Assembly (NCBI GenBank): GCA_003725585.1
Contig: RJMB01000002.1
Location: forward strand, 186,001 to 250,000
Direction of reading: 5' to 3'
DNA: 64,000 nt
Origin: Halostreptopolyspora alba
GTDB lineage: Bacteria; Actinomycetota; Actinomycetes; Streptosporangiales; Streptosporangiaceae
The notes beneath the pieces are model-generated. The model did no database searches. It saw only the letters and a program-made list of their open reading frames with translations, and was not told where the DNA came from. Within the stretch, counting starts at the first letter, position 1, and every line of letters begins with the position of its first letter. Of this stretch, positions 1 through 8,470 are shown in pieces. Position numbers and translations under genes: made by a program.

Positions 1-311
1 TCTCCTCCCGGGGACGGGTCCTGGAGCTGCTGCGCCGCCTCAGCCACGAACGCGGACTCGGGCTGGTCCTGGTCTCCCACGACCTCGGAGTGGTCCGCGC
101 CCTCTGCGACCGGGTCCTCGTCATGCGCGACGGCCACATCGTGGAGCAGGGCGGCGTCCCCGACGTGCTCACCGCCCCCGAACACCCCTACACCCGGCGC
201 CTCGTCGCGTCGATCCCCCGACTGCCCGCCCCAGCGGGCGGAGTCGGCCACGCCACCGCGGCCGGGTCACACGGGTCCGCCCTCGCCGATCCGGAAGGCC
301 CCACCCCGTGA
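1..311 (+). CDS. ABC transporter ATP-binding protein, peptide/nickel type (3' part only)
   Basis: Only the C-terminal 102 residues are in the window; the reading frame is open from base 3. The visible part has the H-loop (LVSHDLGVVRALCDRVLVM) followed by the oligopeptide-type tail with EHPYTRRLVASIP, which is typical of DppD/DppF/NikE-like ATPases. The Walker A, signature and Walker B motifs lie upstream of the window. It would hydrolyse ATP at the inner membrane to drive the importer encoded just downstream (lipoprotein at 1660, fused permease at 3153). Its stop codon overlaps the GTG start of the MFS gene (GTGA at 308-311), so the genes form one operon. Family is clear; substrate is not. 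Confidence 0.9.
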   Translation, partial: SSRGRVLELLRRLSHERGLGLVLVSHDLGVVRALCDRVLVMRDGHIVEQGGVPDVLTAPEHPYTRRLVASIPRLPAPAGGVGHATAAGSHGSALADPEGPTP

Positions 312-1612
312 CCACCGCTGTGCCGCGCGGCCCGAACCCGCTGCGTCGATGGTCGCTGCTGGCCCGTTTCGCCGGGCTGCCCCGTCTCGCGCAGCTGCTG
401 CTGCTCACACAGCTCGCCTTCAACCTGGGCTTCTACCTGGTGGTGCCGTTCCTGGCGGTGCACCTCGCCGACGACCTGGCCATGGCCGGATGGGCCGTCG
501 GGATCGTGCTCGGCGCGCGGACGTTCAGTCAGCAGGGCCTGTTCGTCGTCGGGGGCGCGCTCGCCGACCGGTTCGGCACCCGCCCCGTGGTCCTCGCCGG
601 ATGCGCGGTGCGCGTGGCCGGGTTCGTCGTGCTCGCCCTGGCCCCCACCTTCCCGGTCGTGCTGGCCGGGGCGATGCTGACCGGGTTCGCCGGCGCGCTG
701 TTCTCCCCCGCGGTCGAGGCGGCACTGGCCGACGAGGGCACCCGGCTGGAGCGGCACGGCACCATCACCCGGTCCGAGCTGTTCGGGCTGTTCGCGATCT
801 GTGGCGAGCTCGGTGCCGTCACCGGGCCGCTGCTGGGCGCCGCGCTGCTGCGTGTCGACTTCTGGCTGACCTGCCTGGTCGCCGCTGCGGCGTTCACGGC
901 CATCCTGTTCGGGCACCACCGGTTGCTACCGGCGCTCCCGCCCCGCAGCTTCGGGGAACCGATCCTCGCCGGATGGGGCGATGTACTGCGCAACCGGATG
1001 TTCCTCGCGTTCGCGCTCGGCTACAGCGCCTACCTGGTGAGCTACAACCAGCTCTATCTCGCGCTTCCGGTGGAGCTCCAGCGTGCCACGGGCGGCCAGG
1101 AGGCACTGGGCTGGATGTTCGCCCTGGCGTCGGTGCTGATCGTGGTGTGCCAGCTGCCACTGGCCGCGTGGGCGCGGACACGGCTGGGAGCGGCGCGCGC
1201 CCTCCCACTGGGGTTCGGATTGCTGGCGACGGCGTTCGTGACGGTCTCGGCGACCGCGCCCGCCGACCCACCGCCCGGGGTGTTCGCGTTGGCCCCGGCC
1301 ATCGCGCTGGTGACCTTCGTGACATTCGGGCAGATGCTGGCGGTGCCCGTGGCCCAGGACATGGTCGCGCGCCTGGCCGGCGAACAGCGGCTGGGCAGCT
1401 ACTTCGGTTTCCTCTCCTCCGCGGGCGGGTTCGCGGTGCTGGCCGGCAGCACCGGGGTGGGGGCACTACTGGACCGCGCGCGCACCCCGACCCCCGACGC
1501 CGCGCTGCCCTGGATCGTCCTGGCGATGCTGCCCGCGGTGGGCGGTCTGCTCCTGTGGCTCGTCGCGCGGAGGGGCCCGCCCCCGCGCCACGAGGACAAC
1601 GACGACCCCTGA
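308..1612 (+). CDS. MFS transporter (drug/metallophore exporter type)
   Basis: A 434-residue major facilitator with about 12 hydrophobic segments. The loop 2-3 motif A reads GGALADRFGTRP at residues 82-93. It starts with GTG overlapping the stop of the ABC ATPase and ends 48 bases before the lipoprotein gene, so it is embedded in an importer operon. An exporter inside a peptide/nickel-type ABC operon is the layout of staphylopine-like opine metallophore loci, where the MFS protein (CntE) exports the chelator and the ABC system re-imports the metal complex. That role is an inference from gene order. Multidrug export would be the default alternative. Confidence 0.85.
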   Translation: MTTAVPRGPNPLRRWSLLARFAGLPRLAQLLLLTQLAFNLGFYLVVPFLAVHLADDLAMAGWAVGIVLGARTFSQQGLFVVGGALADRFGTRPVVLAGCAVRVAGFVVLALAPTFPVVLAGAMLTGFAGALFSPAVEAALADEGTRLERHGTITRSELFGLFAICGELGAVTGPLLGAALLRVDFWLTCLVAAAAFTAILFGHHRLLPALPPRSFGEPILAGWGDVLRNRMFLAFALGYSAYLVSYNQLYLALPVELQRATGGQEALGWMFALASVLIVVCQLPLAAWARTRLGAARALPLGFGLLATAFVTVSATAPADPPPGVFALAPAIALVTFVTFGQMLAVPVAQDMVARLAGEQRLGSYFGFLSSAGGFAVLAGSTGVGALLDRARTPTPDAALPWIVLAMLPAVGGLLLWLVARRGPPPRHEDNDDP

Positions 1613-1659
1613 CCCGGGTTTCCGTGACCGAGACCCCAGAGAACGACAAGGACCCCCTC

Positions 1660-3156
1660 ATGCAGTTCGCGCGCTCGCGCCCGTCCACCCCCGCCGCGGC
1701 ACTGGGAGCGGCGGCCGTTCTCGGCGTGGCCACCACGGGATGCTTCGGTGGTGGCTCGGCCGGGGACCAACGGCTCTCCGTCGAGCTGGCATTCCCCCCG
1801 GTCATGCAAATGTCGCCCTACAGCGACGACGCCGCCCAGCTCGGCCGCCTGGGCGCGGCCGAACCCCTCGTCGAGGTCGACGACGAGGGCGCGCCACAGC
1901 CGCTGCTGGCCGAGAGCTGGGGGCGGAACGGCGACGGCACCTGGGAGCTGATCCTGCGCGACGACGTCACCTTCCACGACGGCACCGCGATGACCGCGGA
2001 CCACGCCGCCGACGCGCTCAACCACGCCACCGAGGCGAGCCCCAAGCCCCGCGCGTTGGCCGGCGTGGAGCTCTCCGCCGAGGCCGTGGGTGAACGCACA
2101 CTACGTGTCCGTACCGACGAGGCCGACCCGATCCTCCCGCAGCGGCTCTCCGCGCCGGAGCTGGCCATCCTGGGTCCTTCGGCCTACGAGGACGACCCGG
2201 CCATCCCCGACCCCACGGGTGCGGGAACCGGGCCCTACGAGCTGACCGAGGTCAGCCAGACCACGGCCACACTCGAACCGCACCAGGACTACTGGGACGG
2301 TGCGCCCCAAGCGGCCGGCATCGACGTGCGCTTCGTGGAGGACGGCGCCAGCCGGGTGGGTGCCCTGCGCGCCGGGGAGGCCGACATCGTCGACGCCGTC
2401 CCGGTCACCGAACTGGCCAACATCACCGACCAGAACGTGCTCGAGGTGCCCCTGCCGCGCACGGTCGGGGTGTTGTTGAACAACGACACGGGCGCCTTCA
2501 CCGACCCAGCGCTGCGCGCCGCCGCCGCGGACGCGATCGACAGTGAGCCCATCGTCGAGGAGATCTACGAGGGCCGCGCCGACACGGTTGACGGGATCTA
2601 CGGGCCGGTCAACGACTGGGCCCACGACCGCCCCGAGGTCGAACCCGAGACCGAGCCGTCCGACCCCGGCGGCGAGCCGATCACCCTGGCCACCTACTCC
2701 GACCGCGCCGAACTGCCCGAAGCCGCCTCGGCCGTGGCCGACGACCTGCGCGGGTCCGGGTTCGAGGTGGACGTCGTCGTCCAGGAGTTCGCCACGATGG
2801 AGACCGACCTGCTGGAGGGCTCCTACGACGCCGTCATCGGCGCCCGCTCCTACCTGCTCGACACCAACGACCCGGTCGGCTACCTCGCCTCCGACTGGGG
2901 CTGCGACGGCAGCTACAACCTCGCCCAGTTCTGCGACGAGGACATCGACGAGCGGATCTCCCGGGCCGCGGCCGCGACCGACGTCGAGGCGCGGATCGAG
3001 GCCGCCGTGGAGATCGAGGCCGAGATCCTGGCCACCCACTCCTTCGTGCCCCTGGCCGCCGAGCGGGCCCGGATCGGGGTCGCCGAAGGCGTCGAGGGCG
3101 TGGCCGAGGACCCGCTGGAGCGCCACCTCGTGACCGAAGAGACCGCCACACCGTGA
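1660..3156 (+). CDS. ABC transporter substrate-binding lipoprotein, family 5 (peptide/nickel/metallophore)
   Basis: A 498-residue SBP_bac_5-type binding protein. The ATG at 1660 is chosen because it places a short basic segment (ARSRP) before a hydrophobic stretch and a lipobox-like TTGC with Cys at residue 28; an in-frame GTG at 1624 is the alternative. Family hallmarks visible are LLAESW (about residue 83), LRDDVTFHDGTAMTADH (about 100-116) and the GTGPYEL segment. It should be anchored outside the membrane and deliver ligand to the permease. Its stop overlaps the GTG start of the permease (GTGA at 3153-3156), which indicates translational coupling. The ligand cannot be read from sequence. 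Confidence 0.9.
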   Translation: MQFARSRPSTPAAALGAAAVLGVATTGCFGGGSAGDQRLSVELAFPPVMQMSPYSDDAAQLGRLGAAEPLVEVDDEGAPQPLLAESWGRNGDGTWELILRDDVTFHDGTAMTADHAADALNHATEASPKPRALAGVELSAEAVGERTLRVRTDEADPILPQRLSAPELAILGPSAYEDDPAIPDPTGAGTGPYELTEVSQTTATLEPHQDYWDGAPQAAGIDVRFVEDGASRVGALRAGEADIVDAVPVTELANITDQNVLEVPLPRTVGVLLNNDTGAFTDPALRAAAADAIDSEPIVEEIYEGRADTVDGIYGPVNDWAHDRPEVEPETEPSDPGGEPITLATYSDRAELPEAASAVADDLRGSGFEVDVVVQEFATMETDLLEGSYDAVIGARSYLLDTNDPVGYLASDWGCDGSYNLAQFCDEDIDERISRAAAATDVEARIEAAVEIEAEILATHSFVPLAAERARIGVAEGVEGVAEDPLERHLVTEETATP

Positions 3157-4904
3157 CGCCGACGGCTGACGGCGCGTCTCGCGGGGCCCAACGTTGGCTC
3201 GACCGGACGCGAGGCCCACTCATGGCTCTGGTGTGGTGCGTCGGGCTCTCCTTCCTGATCGGGGCGCTGCCCTGGCTCAGCGGGAACGACCCCGCCCGGA
3301 CCGTGCTGCGCGCCCGCTCGGCCGAACGCGAGGCCGACCCCGAGGCGCTGCGCTCCGTGCGCGAGGAACTCGACCTGCCCACCACCCCCGTCAGCGGCAC
3401 GCTGGACTGGCTCGGTGGGGCGGCCAGCGGCGACCTGGGGGTCTCGTGGGTGACCGGCGCCCCGATCGCCCCGGACATCGCCAGTGCCCTGGGCGTCTCG
3501 GTCTCGCTCGCGTCGTTCGCCGCACTGGTCGCGCTCGCCACGGGGGTCCTGGTGGTGCTCCCCGGCCTGCTGCGCGCCGCCCGCACCGGCCACCAGGGGG
3601 GTCGCGGCGCCGATGTCACCGGGGCGCTGCTGGCTTCGGTCCCGGACTTCCTACTCGCCTCGGTGTTCGTCGCCGTCGTGGCCGTGCGGTGGGGAGCCGC
3701 CCCCACATCGGGGTGGGAGAGTCCCGCGCACGCCGTACTCCCGGCCCTGGCCCTGGGGATTCCCGCCGGCGGGCTGATCAGCAGGGTCCTCTCCGGCGCG
3801 CTCGGGGCCGCGCTCGCCGAGAGTTGGACGCGCACCTGGCGCGCGACCGGGTTCGGGCCGGCCACGCTCGCGCTCGCGCTGCTGCGGCGCACGCTCGCGG
3901 TCGCGCTGCCGCAGGTGATGCTGGTGTTCGCCGGCCTGCTCGGTTCCTCCGTTCTGGTGGAGTCGGTGTTCGCCATCCCCGGGTTGGGCCACACAGCCCT
4001 GGAGGGCACCCTCGCCCAGGACCTACCGAAGGTGCAGGGCGCCGTCGCCACGCTGGTCCTCGTCGGGCTGCTCGCCGGCGGCCTCGGAATCGCGGCGCAC
4101 CGCCTGCTGCTGGGGCCCGCGCTCGCCAACTCCGGGATGACCCCCGCTGTGCCGATCGTCCCGGCGGCCAACCGGTTGCCGTTCGTGATCGGCGCCGTGC
4201 TGCTGCTGGGCGTCGCGGTGGGGCTGGTGCGTGACCCCGACACGGTCACGCTCGCCGCGCGCCTGGAGCCGCCGTCGGTGGACCACCCCCTGGGAACCGA
4301 CGCGCTGGGGCGCGACATGTTGGCCCGTTTCGGGCACGGGGCGCTGCTCAGTGCCGGCGCCGGCGTGGCGGTGAGCCTCGTCGCGCTCCTCGTGGGCGGT
4401 GTCGTCGGCGTGTGCGGGGCCCGCGCGCGCACGGGGGCGGCCGACGTGCTCAACGCGTTGCCGCCCGTGCTGGTGGGGGTGCTGCTGGCGGCGGTGACGG
4501 GGCCCGGTCTGGCGGGGGCCGCGGTAGCGGTCGCGCTGGTCGCCTGGATACCGATCGCGGTCCACGCCCGCACCCTGGCCGCGGAGGTGCGGGCCTCCGG
4601 CTACCACCAGGCGGCGGTGGCGGGCGGCGCCGGGGGTGGATGGATCCTGCGGCGTCACCTCCTCCCGTCGGTGCTGCCCGTGGTGGCCCGGCACGCCCTG
4701 ATGCGGGTTCCGCACAACACGCTGTCGCTGGCCGGGCTGAGCTTCCTGGGCCTGGGCGCCGCGCACGACTCCCCGGAGTGGGGGGTCATGCTGGCCGAGT
4801 CCATGCCCTATGTGGAGCGTGCCCCGTGGGCCGTCGCGGTGCCCGCGGCCGGCCTGGCGCTGCTCGGCGTGGTGGCCAGCCTGCTTCGTACCGAGCGACG
4901 CTGA
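3153..4904 (+). CDS. Fused DppB-DppC-type ABC permease
   Basis: 583 residues, about twice a normal permease. Residues 1-325 match a DppB-like subunit, with an EAA-type loop around ALAESWTRTWRATGFG (221-235) and the SVFAIPGLGH segment (271-280). Residues 335-583 match a DppC-like subunit, with DHPLGTDALGRDML (377-390), a second EAA loop (GYHQAAVAGGAGG) and the terminal SFLGLGAAHDSPEWGVML signature. Both membrane subunits of the importer are thus one polypeptide. No DNA for a separate permease or second ATPase follows; the operon ends here, 174 bases before the HhH-GPD gene. The fusion is unusual for this family, where dppB and dppC are normally separate genes. Confidence 0.92.
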   Translation: MTPTADGASRGAQRWLDRTRGPLMALVWCVGLSFLIGALPWLSGNDPARTVLRARSAEREADPEALRSVREELDLPTTPVSGTLDWLGGAASGDLGVSWVTGAPIAPDIASALGVSVSLASFAALVALATGVLVVLPGLLRAARTGHQGGRGADVTGALLASVPDFLLASVFVAVVAVRWGAAPTSGWESPAHAVLPALALGIPAGGLISRVLSGALGAALAESWTRTWRATGFGPATLALALLRRTLAVALPQVMLVFAGLLGSSVLVESVFAIPGLGHTALEGTLAQDLPKVQGAVATLVLVGLLAGGLGIAAHRLLLGPALANSGMTPAVPIVPAANRLPFVIGAVLLLGVAVGLVRDPDTVTLAARLEPPSVDHPLGTDALGRDMLARFGHGALLSAGAGVAVSLVALLVGGVVGVCGARARTGAADVLNALPPVLVGVLLAAVTGPGLAGAAVAVALVAWIPIAVHARTLAAEVRASGYHQAAVAGGAGGGWILRRHLLPSVLPVVARHALMRVPHNTLSLAGLSFLGLGAAHDSPEWGVMLAESMPYVERAPWAVAVPAAGLALLGVVASLLRTERR

Positions 4905-5078
4905 GGCGGGTGGCCACGTCGACGACGTCGGCACCGGCCCGCGGGAGGGAGTGGTACCGGGGATCTCGGGACAGTGGAGTGGTGAAGACGGGGCAAGCGG
5001 GGCACGCTTGTCGCCACGAGGGTGCCCGGCCCGTCCCTCCCGGCAGGGGCGGATGGTGTGTACGAAGGAGCGAACGGG

Positions 5079-5657
5079 ATGGCAACACTGCGACTCGCGG
5101 GGGAGCCCGAAGCCGACCGGCTGATCACCGAGGAACCGTTGGCGCTGCTCATCGGGAGCCTGCTGGACCAACAGGTGACGATGGAAAGCGCGTTCGCCGG
5201 GCCGAAGAAGCTCGCCGACCGGCTCGGCGGCCTCGACGCGCGGCGTATCGCCGAGACGGACCCCGACGAGTTCGCCTCGGTCTTTTCCGCCTCGCCCGCG
5301 GTGCACCGGTTCCCCGGATCGATGGCCAAACGGGTGCAGGCGCTGTGCCGAACCCTGCTGGAGGAGTACGACGGCCGGGCCGAGGGGGTGTGGCGCGATG
5401 GCGACCCCGACGGCCGCGAGGTGCTGCGCCGGTTGAAGCGGCTGCCCGGGTTCGGGGACCAGAAGGCCCGGGTGTTCCTCGCGCTGCTCGGCAAGCAGTT
5501 GGATGTGCGTCCCGACGGGTGGCGCGAGGCCGCGGGACGTTACGGCCAGGAGGGAACCCGCCTGTCGACCGCCGACGTGACGGACGAGCGGACCAGGGCC
5601 GAGGTGCGCGAGACGAAGAAGGGGGTCGGGGCCGGCGCCAAGAGCGGGCGCGGCTGA
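5079..5657 (+). CDS. HhH-GPD family protein (actinobacterial, DNA-glycosylase-like)
   Basis: 192 residues. The ATG at 5079 is preferred over an upstream in-frame ATG at 5022 because GAAGGAG ends 8 bases before it. The N-terminal LLDQQVTMESAF (about 28-39) and the helix-hairpin-helix RLPGFGDQKARVF (121-133) match the endonuclease III/AlkA superfamily, and the length fits the small uncharacterised actinobacterial subfamily (TIGR03252-like). No iron-sulfur cysteine cluster is present. It probably binds DNA and may excise damaged bases, but the activity of this subfamily is not established. It stands alone between unrelated genes. Confidence 0.85.
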   Translation: MATLRLAGEPEADRLITEEPLALLIGSLLDQQVTMESAFAGPKKLADRLGGLDARRIAETDPDEFASVFSASPAVHRFPGSMAKRVQALCRTLLEEYDGRAEGVWRDGDPDGREVLRRLKRLPGFGDQKARVFLALLGKQLDVRPDGWREAAGRYGQEGTRLSTADVTDERTRAEVRETKKGVGAGAKSGRG

Positions 5658-5857
5658 CCGGGAGTGGCGCCGCCCCGCTGTTTGCGGGCGCTGGCGGGTC
5701 TCGGAACCCACGACGTAGGGGTTGCGACGCTGGCGGCACGCTCCCGGGTTCCGTGGTTCCGGCTCCCGCTCGCGAGGGTTCGGCCGGCGGGCCGATACCA
5801 GTTGGTCGCCGAGCGCACGGGCGTATCCTCACTCGGAAGAACCACGCGACCCGATCG

Positions 5858-5894
5858 TTGACAGCATGTTGTCATAGTGACAGTATGCTGTCCC
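5858..5894 (+). promoter_or_regulatory. Promoter with two tandem MarR-type operators, leaderless start
   Basis: Two 14-base inverted repeats lie 19 bases apart, centre to centre: GACAGCATGTTGTC (5860-5873) and GACAGTATGCTGTC (5879-5892). They overlay a promoter with -35 TTGACA (5858-5863), a 17-base spacer and -10 CAGTAT (5881-5886). The predicted transcript start falls at or next to the ATG at 5895, where no Shine-Dalgarno is seen, so the mRNA is probably leaderless. The MarR protein encoded by the second gene of the operon is the likely ligand, giving negative autoregulation. Confidence 0.75.
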
Positions 5895-6524
5895 ATGAGG
5901 GAGATCGTTCACGTAGCCGTCTACGACACTCTTGCCGACTGGGAGGTGGGCCACGCCATCGCCCATATCCGCACCGGCGAGTGGCAGCGCGCGCCCGGCC
6001 GCTTCGACGTGGCCACCGTCGGTGAGACCCGCGATTCCGTGTTGACGTTGGGCGGGGTACGCATCACCCCCGACCTCTCCCTCGCGGAGCTGCGCCCGGC
6101 CGACAGCGCCATGCTGATCTTGCCGGGAGCCCAGGGGTGGGACGCCGATCCGGAGCGTCTGGCGTCCTTCGCCCGCACGGCTCGCGCGTTCCTCGACGCC
6201 GGGGTTCCGGTCGCGGCCATCTGCGGGGCAACCGCCGGGCTCGCCCGCGAGGGGCTGCTCGACGACCGCGAACACACCAGCGCCGTCGCCGGCTACCTCG
6301 CCGCGACCGGGTACGAGGGCACCGAACGTTATCGCGACGTTCCCGCGGTGACCGACGGCGACCTGGTCACCGCGGGGCCCACGGCCCCGGTCGCGTTCGC
6401 GCGAGAGATCCTGGGCCGGCTCGACGTCGCCGAGCCCGAGGTACTCGACGCCTGGTACGCGTTGTTCGCGGAGTCCGACCCGAGCGCGTTCGAGGTCCTG
6501 GCGGCCGCCGAGGAGCGGCGGTGA
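5895..6524 (+). CDS. DJ-1/PfpI family protein
   Basis: 209 residues with the class I glutamine amidotransferase-like fold of the DJ-1/PfpI group. The nucleophile elbow reads AAICGATAGLA with Cys at residue 110, after the glycine-rich LILPGAQGWD (74-83). Members act as chaperone/deglycase-like or stress proteins, or as cyanide/isonitrile hydratase-like enzymes; the exact reaction cannot be read here. The start at 5895 has no ribosome binding site and sits at the predicted transcription start. A GTG at 5877 is in frame but would lie inside the operator. It is translationally coupled (GTGA) to a MarR regulator, which suggests chemical-stress induction. Confidence 0.88.
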   Translation: MREIVHVAVYDTLADWEVGHAIAHIRTGEWQRAPGRFDVATVGETRDSVLTLGGVRITPDLSLAELRPADSAMLILPGAQGWDADPERLASFARTARAFLDAGVPVAAICGATAGLAREGLLDDREHTSAVAGYLAATGYEGTERYRDVPAVTDGDLVTAGPTAPVAFAREILGRLDVAEPEVLDAWYALFAESDPSAFEVLAAAEERR

Positions 6525-6982
6525 CCGAGGCGGGGGAGCGGTCCGCGGCGGAGCTGTTGTCGTCGACCGCGCTGACGGTGTTCCGCCTCAACGGCCAGGT
6601 TCTGGAGGTGGCCGAGCGGATGGCCCGGCCCGCCGGGCTGACCGCCGCCTGGTGGCAGGTCCTCGGGGCGGTGTTACACGAGCCGCTTCCCGTGGCCGGG
6701 ATCGCCCGCACCATGGGCATCACCCGACAGAGCGTGCAGCGAATCGCCGACCGGCTGGTCCGTGACGGTCTCGCCGAGTACCACCCCAACCCGGCGCACA
6801 GCAGGGCGAAGCTCCTCGCGCCCACCGAGGCCGGACGAACGGCGGTGCGACGTATCGCGCCGGCGCACCAGCTTCTGGCCACACGCCTGGCCGAGGAGCT
6901 GGGAGCGGAGGAGTTCCGGCGCGTGCTCGAGGCGTTGGAGGAGCTGTCCGCGGCACTCGACCGGATCGACTCTCCCGCCTGA
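6521..6982 (+). CDS. MarR family transcriptional regulator
   Basis: 153 residues with a winged-helix domain. The recognition region is PVAGIARTMGITRQSVQRIADRLVRDGL (roughly 55-82), followed by the wing around NPAHSRAKLLAPTEAG. The GTG start overlaps the stop of the DJ-1 gene, with GAGGAGCGG upstream. It is the obvious candidate to bind the two palindromes at 5860-5892 and repress its own operon until a ligand or oxidant is sensed. No cysteine is visible in the domain, so a redox switch is not supported; a small-molecule ligand is more likely. Confidence 0.9.
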   Translation: MTEAGERSAAELLSSTALTVFRLNGQVLEVAERMARPAGLTAAWWQVLGAVLHEPLPVAGIARTMGITRQSVQRIADRLVRDGLAEYHPNPAHSRAKLLAPTEAGRTAVRRIAPAHQLLATRLAEELGAEEFRRVLEALEELSAALDRIDSPA

Positions 6983-7021
6983 CCACGAGCCGTGTTGGTC
7001 CCCCCATAGGAATCCGAAGAA

Positions 7022-7039
7022 ATCTACACTGTAAAGGCG
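7022..7039 (+). repeat. 18-base dispersed motif, copy A
   Basis: ATCTACACTGTAAAGGCG, one of three near-identical copies (also at 50214 and 52997). It lies in the 156-base gap between the convergent MarR and C15-like genes. The core TACA-C-TGTA is a small palindrome. Nothing else is recognisable in this gap. Confidence 0.7.
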
Positions 7040-7138
7040 GCGCTGGGTTTCCCTCATCCCAACGAGTACCGCACGGCCCCCTCATCCGAACGCGGAACCA
7101 CCACGTCCCCGGAAAGGGCACCCACCAGCCCCGGAGGT

Positions 7139-8275
7139 TCAGACCGTCAGCGCCGCCGTGACGATGGCCCGGAGCTGGTCGAGGATGTCGGTGCGGTCGC
7201 GTTCGAGCGAGGTCCCGTCGAGCGCGACCGTGTCCTCGGAGCCCTCGGGCGGCGGCCGCAGCGCCGGGGTGATGACGTGGCCGGCCGGAATGGTGCGCTG
7301 GGTGGCCGCGCGCAGCCGGGTGTTGCGGTAGGTGACCTCGTTGGCGAACCCGGCGCCGGCCCCGCCAGCGCGCGCCCGCGATCCCGGTGTGGGGCCGCGC
7401 GCGGTGACCTCCGCCTCCTCGCGCCCCGGGGGAATCTCGGTGATCTCGGTGTTCTCGCGCACCACGAACCGTCCCGAGCCCTGCTCCACGATGGATCGCC
7501 GGGGGAGGGTCGACGGGCTCCACTGTGGTTGGGTCCGCGGGTAGGGAGCCTGGTCCAGGGGCGTGGCACCGGGGGCGCGCACCCGTTCGTTGTCCACGGC
7601 GTCGTCACGCCAGGGGCAGGCGTGGGAGACGAGCACGAAGTCGTCGCTGTCGCCCTCGCTGAGGGTGATCACGGCGTCAGCCGCCGCTGCCGTGGCCGTG
7701 TACTGGGACAGCAGTGCTCGTTCCACGATTCCGTCGGTGAGGTCGCGCCAGCGAACCGGGAAGATCGCGGTGCGCACCACCGCGGTGTGCTCCCCGATGT
7801 CGAAGGTGGCGCCGTTGAGGTCGAGCGCGGCCGCCCCCGTCGGGTTGGACCGGCGAAGGTCCTCGTCGAGGCGGTACGGGTCGAATCCGGTGACGATGAC
7901 GCGCAGCAACCGGTCGTCGGGTGGGAAGACCAGGTCGTCGTGGCCGCGCGCGGCGTGCTCCAACCGCCTCAGCAGCGTCCGGAAGTCGTCCCCGCCCAGT
8001 TCGAAGGTGGGCTGCCAGCCGCGGAGCCGCGCGGTCAGGCCCAGCCGTGCCCAGTAGAGCGGGCGGTCATCCGGGCTGTCCTGCCGGATAGCCTCGGTCC
8101 ACAACCTCCGGCCGTGCGAGGTGACCACCCGTGTGGCCTCCGCGAGGTCCGTGGCCGAGGCCAGGTCGGCGGAGAACAGCGGGGCTGCCGCGGCGAATCC
8201 GGAACGGCGCAGGATGGTCTGCGGGATCTCCAGCTCGGCGCGCCCCTCTTCAGCTGTCGGGGCGGTGTCGTTCAT
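7139..8275 (-). CDS. Pyroglutamyl-peptidase-like (C15) protein without catalytic Cys
   Basis: 378 residues, longer than the usual 200-215 of pyroglutamyl peptidase I. The central part resembles C15 peptidases: VIVTGFDPYRLDED with SNPTGAAALDLNG, then an AIFPVRW segment like the family's LPV.W. The region that normally reads AG-x-F-x-CN is here AGAGFANEVTYRNTRL, so the nucleophile Cys is Ala, while the late His region (IPAGHVITPAL) is kept. It is therefore probably not a working peptidase, or it uses different chemistry. The N-terminal 120 residues do not match the family and are unassigned. It is monocistronic and divergent from the aldehyde dehydrogenase gene. Confidence 0.72.
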   Translation of the reverse strand: MNDTAPTAEEGRAELEIPQTILRRSGFAAAAPLFSADLASATDLAEATRVVTSHGRRLWTEAIRQDSPDDRPLYWARLGLTARLRGWQPTFELGGDDFRTLLRRLEHAARGHDDLVFPPDDRLLRVIVTGFDPYRLDEDLRRSNPTGAAALDLNGATFDIGEHTAVVRTAIFPVRWRDLTDGIVERALLSQYTATAAAADAVITLSEGDSDDFVLVSHACPWRDDAVDNERVRAPGATPLDQAPYPRTQPQWSPSTLPRRSIVEQGSGRFVVRENTEITEIPPGREEAEVTARGPTPGSRARAGGAGAGFANEVTYRNTRLRAATQRTIPAGHVITPALRPPPEGSEDTVALDGTSLERDRTDILDQLRAIVTAALTV

Positions 8276-8470
8276 CTGTCAGGTCCGGATCGTCGGGCGC
8301 GGTGGGCGGTGCGGATTTTACCCCCGCCCGGTGCGGGAGCGCGCAGCCACCACGGTCCCGCACCCCTCGGGGCCGGGCTGGTCCGGGGTGGTTAGCCAGT
8401 GGGCGGTCGGGGAACGTGAAATCGTGCCCGGCCGGTGTCACGACCGCGTCCCTCTCGATGGAGAGAGCCC

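Noticed and set aside
349-1659. A long frame running through 349-3156 that would make one 935-residue protein.
   Set aside because: Its first part is the Arg/Pro/Gly-rich shadow of the MFS gene in another frame; a lipoprotein signal and family 5 homology begin at 1660.
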